Source: a virus. Taken from it: DNA of 23,953 nt. The notes under the pieces are model-generated. The model searched no databases and was not told the DNA's origin. It saw only the letters and a list, made by a program, of their open reading frames with translations. Positions within the stretch are counted from its first letter, which is position 1, and each line of letters starts with the position of its first letter. The stretch lies in IMG/VR virus record IMGVR_UViG_3300025769_000837, positions 1-23,953 of that record; one strand, written 5' to 3'. The position numbers and the translations under genes are program-made. Below, in pieces: positions 8,431 through 17,100 of the stretch.

Positions 8431-8654
8431 CCGATACAATTATAACTATGCCCGACGGGTCACGCTGGAAACCTTCGTCAAGTTCTGATACAGTGCATTG
8501 TGTAAACTGTGATAATGCGGTTGACACGCCAGAAGAAGTCGCAAGCTACCCCGATGGGAACTGTCCAGATTGCGGACAGTCTTGGACAGGCGCAGAAAAA
8601 CGTAGCACCAGAATTACTGTGACTGCGCCTGAAGCTATTAGAGGGGAAGCCTGA
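8427..8654 (+). CDS. Small zinc-ribbon protein (75 aa)
   Basis: A 75-residue protein with two CxxC pairs: C25-V-N-C28 and C46-P-D-C49, followed by GQSW. This is a typical rubredoxin- or zinc-ribbon-like metal site with a 17-residue spacer. The N-terminal part (MTDTIITMPDGSRW) and the C-terminal part (STRITVTAPEAI) are short beta strands. The start overlaps the preceding stop as ATGA, and its own stop overlaps the next start as TGATG, so it is part of a tightly coupled cluster of virion genes. It may be a structural adapter or bind a nucleic acid or protein. The role is not evident; the zinc site is what the sequence shows. Confidence 0.75.
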   Translation: MTDTIITMPDGSRWKPSSSSDTVHCVNCDNAVDTPEEVASYPDGNCPDCGQSWTGAEKRSTRITVTAPEAIRGEA

Positions 8655-9457
8655 TGAGCCTTGGTTCTATACTTGGTGGTTTAGCTGGATTACTTATTCC
8701 AGGTGGTGGAGCTATTGCCGCTGCGATTGGCTCTGGTTTGGGCGGCTTAATTATTGACAAAAAGAAACCAAAGGACGCAATCAAAGACGCGTTGATTGCT
8801 GGGGTAGGAGCCAAGTTCTTTGGTCCAGCCATTCAAAACTCTGGCTTTGGTTCAGGCATTACATCGCTGCTGGGGTCCGCAGGCATTAACCCACTCGGCG
8901 CATCTGTTAGTGCTGCTGCTCCTATGCAGCAAGCTGTTGGTGGTGCGTTGACGAAAGAAGTCGCAACCAACCTTGCAACACAGGGTGCGCAAAACGCTGC
9001 TGGAAAAGGAATTGTAAGTCAGGTTCTTGGTGGCAACCCCTTGATGCTATACGGGGGGCTCACGGCCCTTGGTGCAGTAGAAGAGTTAACCAAACCAAAA
9101 GGCAACTTCAAAGAATTGTATGTAGATCGGTACACGGGCCGTAGGTTTAGCTCACCAGAAGCACGAGACGAATACGAAGAAATGTATAGGCAGAAACACG
9201 GGTTTGAATATCCAGAAGGTCTTCCTCCTCGGTCCACTGGGTATGCTATGGGTGGCTATATTGAAGGGCCAGGAACAGGGCGAAGCGACTCTATACCTGC
9301 GCAGATTTATCAAAACGGACAACCTGTACAAGAGGCAGCATTATCTGATGGCGAGTTCGTTATGACTGAACGCGCTGTAAAAGGGGCGGGTAACGGAGAT
9401 AGAGAAAAGGGCGCAGCTAAAATGTACGCGATGATGCGCGAGTTTGAGAGGGCATAA
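8654..9457 (+). CDS. Glycine-rich virion protein with glycine-zipper N-terminus
   Basis: A 267-residue protein. Residues 4-33 (ILGGLAGLLIPGGGAIAAAI and onward) are hydrophobic with Gly every 3-4 residues, a glycine zipper that could pack helices or enter a membrane. A short Lys-rich stretch (KKKPKDAIK) follows. Residues about 145-185 are polar and helical (YVDRYTGRRFSSPEARDEYEEMY). Residues 197-267 carry a motif widespread in marine phage virion proteins: MGGYIEGPGTGRSDSIPA, then ALSDGEFVMTERAVKGAGNG, then AAKMYAMMREFE. Between SDSIPA and ALSDGEFV there are 13 extra residues compared with the compact form I remember. It precedes the three large internal-protein candidates and overlaps both neighbours. 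It is probably a minor virion or ejection protein, but this is inference. Confidence 0.65.
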   Translation: MSLGSILGGLAGLLIPGGGAIAAAIGSGLGGLIIDKKKPKDAIKDALIAGVGAKFFGPAIQNSGFGSGITSLLGSAGINPLGASVSAAAPMQQAVGGALTKEVATNLATQGAQNAAGKGIVSQVLGGNPLMLYGGLTALGAVEELTKPKGNFKELYVDRYTGRRFSSPEARDEYEEMYRQKHGFEYPEGLPPRSTGYAMGGYIEGPGTGRSDSIPAQIYQNGQPVQEAALSDGEFVMTERAVKGAGNGDREKGAAKMYAMMREFERA

Positions 9458-11646
9458 TGACAGAAACAAACACACAAATCGCCGTACAAGATATCCCAGA
9501 GTGGATGAAAAATTACATGGCTACGGCGGATCCCAACTATACAGGGATTCTCGACGAGGCTATGCGTCAATACACGGCGCGTTCTGGGCAACTGACTGAC
9601 GCTCAACTTGCCGCTCTTACACCTGCCCAACTACAAGTTGCTGGACGTACCCCACTGCAAACGCAGGCGGGGCAACTCGCTGCTGCTGGCGTTGGTTCAT
9701 ATATGCCTATGCTGCAAGCGGGTGCCGGAACCGTTGGTGCGGGGGTCACGGGCCTTGGTACTGCGCTACAGACTATGCAGCAAGGGTATAACCCATTGGC
9801 GGCGGCACAAACTATGGTTACGGATGCCTATCAGGGTGCGGTGCCATATCGTGATTTTGCAGTGGGTCAATTGCAAGCAGCAATTCCCGAGGTGCAAGCA
9901 GCGGCTCAAGCTGGTGTAGGCGCGGCGGCGGCAGGTCGGCAAGGCGTACTAGAAGCGGGGCAGCGTGGAGAAGCGGCGTTAACGGGAGCCGCACGGCGCG
10001 GGGAACTAGCAGCGGCTGGCGGGGTTCGTGGTATAACGGATGCGGCTACGGCTGGAGCTCGTGCCGGAGAGCAAACAGCGGCGAATATCTTAGGGCAAGT
10101 GGGCGCGGGTCAGCAAGCTCTGACGGGGTCGGCCTCTGACATACAGGATATTGGTGCATTAGCACAACGCGCAGGCTTGGGTGCAGGGGCAGACGTGATG
10201 AACTTGGGTCGCAAGGCTGAGAGCGTTGGACTTGGTGCATTGCAAACACTGCCGGAATACGGAGCCCGTATGGAGCAGCAGGGGCAAACCACTGCTGGGA
10301 ACATATTACGGGCTGGTAGTGCGGCGGATGAGCTTGGTCAGTATGGCTTGACTGCGGCACAGGCTGGTATTGCAGGGTTGCAGGGTTCAGCGGCGGAGTT
10401 TGATCCGTCTTCGATACAGAACTACATGAACCCGTATGAGCAGTCTGTTATTGATGCTGCTATGCAGGACGTAGCACGGGCTGGTGCGATACAAAGAAAT
10501 CAGATGGATGCAACTGCGGTGGGTGCGGGTGCATTTGGAGGATCTCGTCAGGGTATAGAAGCAGCCGAGATTGGGCGCAACGTTATAGAGCAGCAGGCTA
10601 AGACAGCGGCGGGGCTAAGACAGGCTGGGTACGAAAGCGCATCGCAACGAGCGCAGGCCGCATACGAATCAGCAAAGGGTCGGCAGCAACAGGCCGCAGG
10701 ACTTACTGGTCAACTTGGACAGGCGGGTGCAGCCACGGGATTACAGGCAACACAAACTGGAATGCAGGCAGCGCAGGCCGCAGGGCAGGCAGCGCAGCAA
10801 GGTACGCAGGCTGGAGCCAACATTGCAACACAGGCTACGCAACTTGGACTGGCGGGTCTTGGACAGGCGGCAGCGAACAGAGCCACAAGTGGTCAGCTTA
10901 ATTTAGCTGGCACAGGGCAGGGTATGCAGGCAGCGCAGCAAGCTGGAGCCATGGGCGCGCAAGCCGCGCAAATGGGTATGGGCGCGGCACAGCAAGCGGG
11001 TCAAGCTCAAATGCAGGGCGCACAAATGGGTATGCAAGGAGCGCAAGCAGCAGGCCAGATGGGACTGGCTGGGGCGCAGGCAGCAGGCCAGATGGGCGCA
11101 CAAGGAGCGCAAATGGGCGCACAAACCGCAGCGCAAGGCGCAGGTCTTGGTATGCAAGGAGCGCAAATGGGTATGCAGGGCGCAGGTCAGGCAGCGGGTC
11201 TTGGTGCGCAAGTCGGTCAGATAGGGCAACAGTTTGGTCAGATGGGACTGGCTGGTGCAGGTCAGATGGGCGCGATTGCAGGTCAGTACGGACAGTTGGG
11301 CCAAGGTATTGCAGGCGTGGGTCAGGGACTGGGGTCCTTGGGCATGCAGCAAGCGCAGCTTGGAGAGGCGCAACAGGGCCTCAACCTCAACGACGTCAAC
11401 ACACTTCTGTCCGTCGGCGCACAAGAGCAGCAGCAACGTCAGGCAGAACTGGATGCAGCATACGCAAACCAGATGGCTCAGTACCAACGTCCGATGCAGG
11501 AGTTGGGTTTTTACTCAGATATCTTCCAAGGTATGCCTATTGGTCAGTCAACGTACTCGCAAACCACTACTCCGGCTCCAAGCACTATTTCTCAACTTGG
11601 CGGTCTGGCTGGCGGCTTGTATGGAATGTACCGCGCAACACGGTAA
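9457..11646 (+). CDS. Ala/Gly/Gln-rich internal virion protein candidate (729 aa)
   Basis: A 729-residue protein starting MTETNTQIAVQDIPEWMKNY. The first 320 residues are Ala- and Gln-rich helix. Residues 322-395 hold a conserved block: YMNPYEQSVIDAAMQDVARA, then AVGAGAFGGSRQGIEAAEIG and the helix QRAQAAYESAKGRQQQ. Related blocks occur in many marine phage proteins annotated as internal virion or DNA-ejection proteins. Residues about 413-640 are a low-complexity tract of A, G, Q and M. The C-terminus (ELGFYSDIFQGMPIGQST) returns to normal composition. It starts by overlapping the previous stop (TAATG). The position before two large proteins fits the set of three ejection proteins of podoviruses. 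No enzyme motif is visible. The ejection role is inferred. Confidence 0.65.
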   Translation: MTETNTQIAVQDIPEWMKNYMATADPNYTGILDEAMRQYTARSGQLTDAQLAALTPAQLQVAGRTPLQTQAGQLAAAGVGSYMPMLQAGAGTVGAGVTGLGTALQTMQQGYNPLAAAQTMVTDAYQGAVPYRDFAVGQLQAAIPEVQAAAQAGVGAAAAGRQGVLEAGQRGEAALTGAARRGELAAAGGVRGITDAATAGARAGEQTAANILGQVGAGQQALTGSASDIQDIGALAQRAGLGAGADVMNLGRKAESVGLGALQTLPEYGARMEQQGQTTAGNILRAGSAADELGQYGLTAAQAGIAGLQGSAAEFDPSSIQNYMNPYEQSVIDAAMQDVARAGAIQRNQMDATAVGAGAFGGSRQGIEAAEIGRNVIEQQAKTAAGLRQAGYESASQRAQAAYESAKGRQQQAAGLTGQLGQAGAATGLQATQTGMQAAQAAGQAAQQGTQAGANIATQATQLGLAGLGQAAANRATSGQLNLAGTGQGMQAAQQAGAMGAQAAQMGMGAAQQAGQAQMQGAQMGMQGAQAAGQMGLAGAQAAGQMGAQGAQMGAQTAAQGAGLGMQGAQMGMQGAGQAAGLGAQVGQIGQQFGQMGLAGAGQMGAIAGQYGQLGQGIAGVGQGLGSLGMQQAQLGEAQQGLNLNDVNTLLSVGAQEQQQRQAELDAAYANQMAQYQRPMQELGFYSDIFQGMPIGQSTYSQTTTPAPSTISQLGGLAGGLYGMYRATR
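10697..11390 (+). repeat. Low-complexity Ala-Gly-Gln-Met helical repeat tract
   Basis: This in-frame tract encodes units such as GAQAAGQMGLA, GAQAAGQMGAQ, GAQMGMQ and GAGLGMQ, that is, units of 11 and 7 residues. Exact or near-exact DNA repeats are present: gcgca(a/g)gcagcaggcca is repeated at 11041 and 11074 (33-bp spacing), and ggtatgcaaggagcgcaa occurs at 11029 and 11149 (120-bp spacing). The bias also leaves unrelated reading frames open on both strands across the tract; these are not genes. Confidence 0.8.
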
Positions 11647-11655
11647 GGAGTTATT

Positions 11656-14172
11656 ATGAACGTCGAAAACAGAAAGCTCTTTGTAAATCGGGACGCACGG
11701 AAACGTTTAAGCGAAATGGGTGGCATCATGGCTTCCTCGGGGGAGCTTATGAACGAGGTGCAGAAGTTTGCACCTGGCGGAGAAGTTGTTGTTGAACAGT
11801 ATGTTGCGGTTATACCTGGAATAAACGGGGGTCGTCCTGTTCGATTACGCGGTGACACGCTTGCAAGACTACAGGATCTCGCACCTGAGATCATGCAACA
11901 GGCGTTTGTTATGGACGCTGCTACTGCGGCTGAACGTGGTGTGGATGTAAACAGACTTCGTCCAGGTGATGCGTTTGTTGAGCGTCAGTTATCTTCTCCT
12001 ACACCTAGTCCTGTAGTTCAGGATTCTGTGGAGGACAAAAACTTTGGACAAAGGGTCGGGGACACACTACGAAGTGCGCTGCAACCTATTGGTGAGACTT
12101 TAAGAAATGTGGGCCAGCCTATTGGTGAAGAGATTCGGGCTGGATTGGAATCGTCATATAGCTACAATCCGTTGAGTGGAAACTTTACTGCACCGGATAT
12201 TCCATTTCGATCTCTTGAGGACCCCACCAACCCTATGGTTAGTTTAATTGAGTCAGGATTAAAATCCGCAGGCGTCGAGGATCCAAACGCAGCGTTAATT
12301 GGGCAAGTTGATCCTAGTCTCGTAGCTCAACTTTCGGCTCCTCCCATGTATGACATGACAAAGTTTAACAGACCTACGAGTGCGACAGAACCTGACATGA
12401 CCGCGTTGGAGGCTCTGGAATTACAACGGGCCTCGGATCCGCGTTCAGATGAGGGTATCCGAGCGCGTGTTGCTGAAAGTGCGCAGCGCGGCATGAGAGC
12501 GGGTGAGATTGCCAACATGCTTGGTCGTCCACTTTTAGAGATTTTAGATATTGGTGCAGGTTTAGCAAGTGCAGGTCTGTTAGAGGGTACGGCGTTTGCT
12601 TCAGATGTCATGTCTGCATTCCAGTCTGGTGTAATGGGGAATACGCAAGCTGGCGAGTTTTATGCGGGATTAGCAACAGACATTAAAGATTTGTCCGACG
12701 AGATGTACTACAACGAGGGGGAGGTGCTGCCTCGTTTAACCGCAGGTTTGGACAAAGGTTCGACGGAAGCTGAACTACTTGAGCAGAGTCGTAAGGACAT
12801 TGAATCTCAATCTTTGCGGAATATGTCGGATGCTATGTTGGCGAACGATCCATCGTTGTTTGCTGAAGGATCTGTGTCAGAGCGGTTACCAGACATCCCA
12901 GAGTCAGTTATCCAAGCGCGGAAGGGGACAGGTCCTGAAGTTTCCTTCATGGGTCTTGCTGAAGAACCTGGTGGTGCACCACTTGGGCGTGGTAGTTCGG
13001 AAACAATTAACTTTACCGCATTGCCTGAAGAAGATGTTCTCCGTAGTAATCCATCAAATTTACCTTATCTTGACACAAGCACGGGTGTGCCTTTGACTGT
13101 GGACGAAATTGCGGAACGACAGTTAACTGAACGAATCGAGGCAGCAGATGCTGGCTTAACAAATATTCAAGAGCAACCTGATCGTTTCCCAGCAGAAGAT
13201 GCGTATCAAGAGGCGCAGCAAGCCGAAATTAATCGCATATTATATCCAGAACGAGCACGAAAGTTTCGTGCAGAAGAGGAGCGCCTTGCGGGAAGAACAG
13301 AAGGTATGACTGATGCCGAAGCAAAAGCCTTTAATGAAAAGGTTCGTGCAGAATTAGAGTCTGAAAAGGCAGAGGACGGGGCACAAGAACAAGTAGCTAC
13401 AACAAAGGACGGCAATGGTCTTGACGAATCTCTTCGTCCAAGAGCTCGACCAGATTTACCATCCATTGAAAAGATAGCAAAAGACCCAAAGTTATCGCCT
13501 GAACAAAAAGCCAGCGCAGCATCTGATCAATTGTTTTCTGATATAACAGGGCAAAAAATAAGTATGTCCGCCAAAGACTCTGTCAAAGCGTATGAAAAAA
13601 TGTTTAGCGAAATGCTAGGCATGGACGATAAAGACGCCGAAAAAGAAATGTGGCACAACATGGCAATGATTGGGTTTGCCATCGCCGCAGGAGAAAGTCC
13701 TAGCGCATTACAGAACATCGCCAACGGTATGCTGGCTGGTACGAAGATGATGAAAGAAGATCGTGCCACTAAACAGAAACGCGAAGACGCCGTCAAAACA
13801 ATGGCGATTGAACGGGCATTTAAGTTGGAAGATGACGCTGCCAAGTTTCAAAGGGATCTTGCTCTTGCAAGGGTGCGCGGCTCTGGCACAGATAAATACA
13901 CAACGGAGCGAGAAAGAAGTCGTCTTAAAGAAGTTATTCTTCGAGATCCCTACGCTTATCCAGGTCTTTTAGGCGACGACGGTCAAATCGATCCGAATAG
14001 ACTAAACACATATCTTGATAGCGTTGTCACAGGAGACATTCCCGAGAAACCTAAACTTAGTCAAGAAGAAGCTATAGCTCAATACAACAGTATTCTTGCC
14101 ACCAGACCAGAGCTAAAAAGCGTTATGCTAACACGACTTAGAAATGAAGGTTACGACACAAAAGGGTTATAG
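11656..14172 (+). CDS. Internal virion protein candidate (838 aa)
   Basis: An 838-residue protein starting MNVENRKLFVNRDARKRLSE, followed by GGIMASSGELMNEVQKFAPGG, a beginning I recall from marine phage internal proteins. Residues about 85-110 include MDAATAAERGVDVNRLRPGD. The middle (residues 110-500) is Pro-, Ser- and acid-rich and probably flexible. The last 250 residues are helical (AYEKMFSEMLGMDDKDAEKE, then IGFAIAAGESPSALQNIANG). The C-terminal segment contains KLSQEEAIAQYNSIL. A clear AAGGAG site lies 7 bases before the ATG and the gap to the previous gene is 9 bases. It sits between the Ala/Gly/Gln-rich protein and the very large protein, which fits a three-protein ejection set, though no motif proves it. 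No transglycosylase or protease catalytic motif is visible. Confidence 0.65.
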   Translation: MNVENRKLFVNRDARKRLSEMGGIMASSGELMNEVQKFAPGGEVVVEQYVAVIPGINGGRPVRLRGDTLARLQDLAPEIMQQAFVMDAATAAERGVDVNRLRPGDAFVERQLSSPTPSPVVQDSVEDKNFGQRVGDTLRSALQPIGETLRNVGQPIGEEIRAGLESSYSYNPLSGNFTAPDIPFRSLEDPTNPMVSLIESGLKSAGVEDPNAALIGQVDPSLVAQLSAPPMYDMTKFNRPTSATEPDMTALEALELQRASDPRSDEGIRARVAESAQRGMRAGEIANMLGRPLLEILDIGAGLASAGLLEGTAFASDVMSAFQSGVMGNTQAGEFYAGLATDIKDLSDEMYYNEGEVLPRLTAGLDKGSTEAELLEQSRKDIESQSLRNMSDAMLANDPSLFAEGSVSERLPDIPESVIQARKGTGPEVSFMGLAEEPGGAPLGRGSSETINFTALPEEDVLRSNPSNLPYLDTSTGVPLTVDEIAERQLTERIEAADAGLTNIQEQPDRFPAEDAYQEAQQAEINRILYPERARKFRAEEERLAGRTEGMTDAEAKAFNEKVRAELESEKAEDGAQEQVATTKDGNGLDESLRPRARPDLPSIEKIAKDPKLSPEQKASAASDQLFSDITGQKISMSAKDSVKAYEKMFSEMLGMDDKDAEKEMWHNMAMIGFAIAAGESPSALQNIANGMLAGTKMMKEDRATKQKREDAVKTMAIERAFKLEDDAAKFQRDLALARVRGSGTDKYTTERERSRLKEVILRDPYAYPGLLGDDGQIDPNRLNTYLDSVVTGDIPEKPKLSQEEAIAQYNSILATRPELKSVMLTRLRNEGYDTKGL
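14161..14166 (+). promoter_or_regulatory. Ribosome binding site deciding the start of the largest virion gene
   Basis: aaaggg lies 10 bases upstream of the ATG at 14177. The alternative ATG at 14144 lies within the preceding gene and has only weak purines upstream. Together with the short distance from the stop at 14170-14172, this favours 14177. Confidence 0.5.
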
Positions 14173-14176
14173 TAGT

Positions 14177-17100
14177 ATGGCAGGGTTGTTCGACGACTTA
14201 TTGCAAGAAAACAATGCTCCACCGCCCTCCGCCCCCAGTGGTGGGTTGTTCGATGATCTTTTAGTGGAAGAAGCTGAAGAAGAATCAGATCAAACGGTCG
14301 TTGGTTCTATCGGTCGAGGTGTACCCGCTGGTTTAGTTAACATCGCACAGGGGATCTCGGAACTTGGTGCGGCTGGGTTAGAAGCTGCGAACATCGTAGA
14401 CGAGGGCAGTCAAGAAGCAGTCACACAAGCCTTTGAAAACTTCAAGGATGCGACAGGGTTACGACCAGAGCGCACTGCGGGTAAAGTCGCAGAGGTTATA
14501 ACAAACTATGCTACACCTGGCCTTGGCGTATTTAGCTGGGTATCTAAAGCAGACAAAGCACGGAAAGCTATACAGGCTGGAGCCCCGCTACCCAAAGCAA
14601 AGACTTGGTTTGGTAAGTCCGCTGTTAAGTTTGGGGAGAAAGCACCCAAAGCATTGACGGGCACACGCGTAGGTCGCGCTGCCTTGACCACGGTAGGCAC
14701 TGGAGTTGCCGACGTATTGGTGTCGCCTAGCTCAATGACCACGCTTGCGGACAGTTGGGATGCAATGCCCGAGTTTATGCGGACAGAAGACGAAAAAGGA
14801 CTGACAGGCAAAGAGCTCACAGGTGTCCGTCTGCGCAACAAGCTGCGTCTTGGTCTTGAGGGCGCAGGGTTTAACCTTGGTGCAGAGGTTGCACTTCCAG
14901 TGGTAGGTGCGACTATCAAAGGTATTGGTCAGGTTCCAGGTGTGCCAGCTATGGCTCGGGGGCTGTCTAATGCGTTTGACTACATGGGCAACAAGATCCT
15001 TGAAGCTCCTGTCATTGGACGTGTTACTAAAAAATATCTAACACCGAATGGCCTTGCAAACAGCGAAGTCATGACTGCGTTGCGGACAGCGGAGGGCATG
15101 ACCGAGGGTCAGGAAAAAATTGCCAGTGATATTGTACGAGACTATGACAAGGCTGTTCGAGACTTAATTAAGTTTCAGGGCGTCAGAGGTTTGTTTCGTT
15201 CGGGTCGAGAACGAATACAGCGCACATACAACGACACATTTGATTACCTAACAGGAGAAATGGCTCCTGCGGATTTCCGTTCAGCGTATGGTTCTAAAGT
15301 TACCAATGCTGCGGATAGAATGCGGGATCAAATTACAAATTTGAGCAACACCTTCCGGCAATCTGTTGAAGAATCTAACCTGCCAAGAGAAGAGATTGAT
15401 CGAATTGTAGGACTGTTTGATCAGAACCAAGCAACATATCTACGTCGGGTGTATGAGATTCAACTAAACCCTGACAAGTTTAAAGGCGTGGTTGTTAGAG
15501 ACTTACCTCAGTACAATGCTGCGCTGGCGCAAACCGAACAGGCAATGCGCAACAGAAACATGCGGATCCAGAACGGCATTAATAACGGCACCATCCGTCC
15601 TGACGATCCACAGGTAGAGCTTCTTGTAGACGACCCTAGAGCCGCAGCCGAATTGTTTATAGATCAACAGTTTGAAAATGCTGGCGTTACGTTAGGACAG
15701 TTTTCTTCAGATGCGCCAAGAGCTTTGCGAGAAGAATACGCAAGAGGCAAGAAGGCCGTGGAAAATGCCACGCGTGGCAACCTATTTAACCTGTCTAGTG
15801 GAATGCTGAAGGACAGGTCCTCGATCCTTGATGAGGCCCCTCTCTTGCAAGAGATGATGGGCGTCGTTGACAACCCCAAGGACGCATATCTTTACACAAT
15901 CAATAACTTATCAAACACTCTTGCTGCTCAGAAACTATACTCTGAGGTACAAAGAAGTTTAGGTAAAGTAGACTATCAAGCGGCGGCTCCAAGGCTGGCC
16001 TCTGGGACATACCGTCCCACCATCGATGGTAGCACTGTGCCTGATGACGCAGTGGCAAGCCTCACAGGGTTGGGTTATGTCAAAGCGGGGGATGCTGTAA
16101 GAGCTCAAGACAATGCTTTTGGCGGATCCTTTGGTGCTTTGAGTGGGGACTATGTTCCTGCTGAAGTATACAACGCTTTAACAACGCCTCTGCGCTCAAG
16201 CTCCTCGGTCCAAGAAGCTCTTGCTGTATCCTTGCAACTCAAGGGCTTGTCGCAGATGTCGAAGACGGTGCTCAATCCACTGTCACAAGTTCGAAACTTT
16301 TTGTCCAACACATTTGTTGTGGGGGCCAACGGTTTGCTTGGCAGAAACATGGGCATATTTGAAAGTGCAGACGTGCTCTTGGCAAATGCTGTCGATAGTC
16401 CCGAACAGTTCAAGTTACTTCGAGCCATGGCAAACGAGGGTGCGATTGGTCAGAACATTCAGATCAACGAGATGCGTAGACTTCTGCAAGAGCAAACAGA
16501 GCTTGGTGTTTCTTCTAGATTAAACAAGCTCGGCAACTTTGTTGTTGAGTCAAAAGCTGGTGCGCCAGTTCGCTTCATGCAGAAAACCTACCAGCTTGGC
16601 GATGACTACTGGAAGGTCGTGGGCGCGTTGGGGGAGAAAGCTCGATACGGCGCGGCTCTTCGTAAAGCTGGTGTTGATATCGACAACGTGTCACCACAGG
16701 TGCAGCAAGCTCTGATGGACGCGGGTCTTGTGCAGAGAACACGTTCGATTGCTGACACTGATTTCGGTGACATGCTTGCCATTGATCTTGTAAAGCAAAC
16801 CATGCCTACATACTCCATGGTTCCCGAAGCTATCAAAGCTATTCGTCGGGTCCCTGTCGTTGGTAATTTTATGGCGTTTCCTGCGGAGATTATTCGTACT
16901 TCTGGCAACATCGTAAACCGCGCTGTCAAAGAGATGGGGTTCAAGGCTACTCCAGAACTGATCCAAGCTCTTGGTGAGCAGCAGGCTCGTGCTCTTGCGC
17001 GTCAGATCCGTGGGATCGGGGCGCAGCGTTTGACAGGCTACATCTCTATGGCTGGTGTAGCGCCGATTGCAATGCGTGACGCTGCCCATAGCGTTCTTGA

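Noticed and set aside
10903-11487. Long antisense frame (194 codons) rich in Leu, His, Cys and Arg over the Ala/Gly/Gln-rich tract, and other open frames there
   Set aside because: The frames are open because the biased composition of the repeat tract avoids stops on all frames. The translated sequence has no natural composition, and the plus-strand gene explains the DNA.
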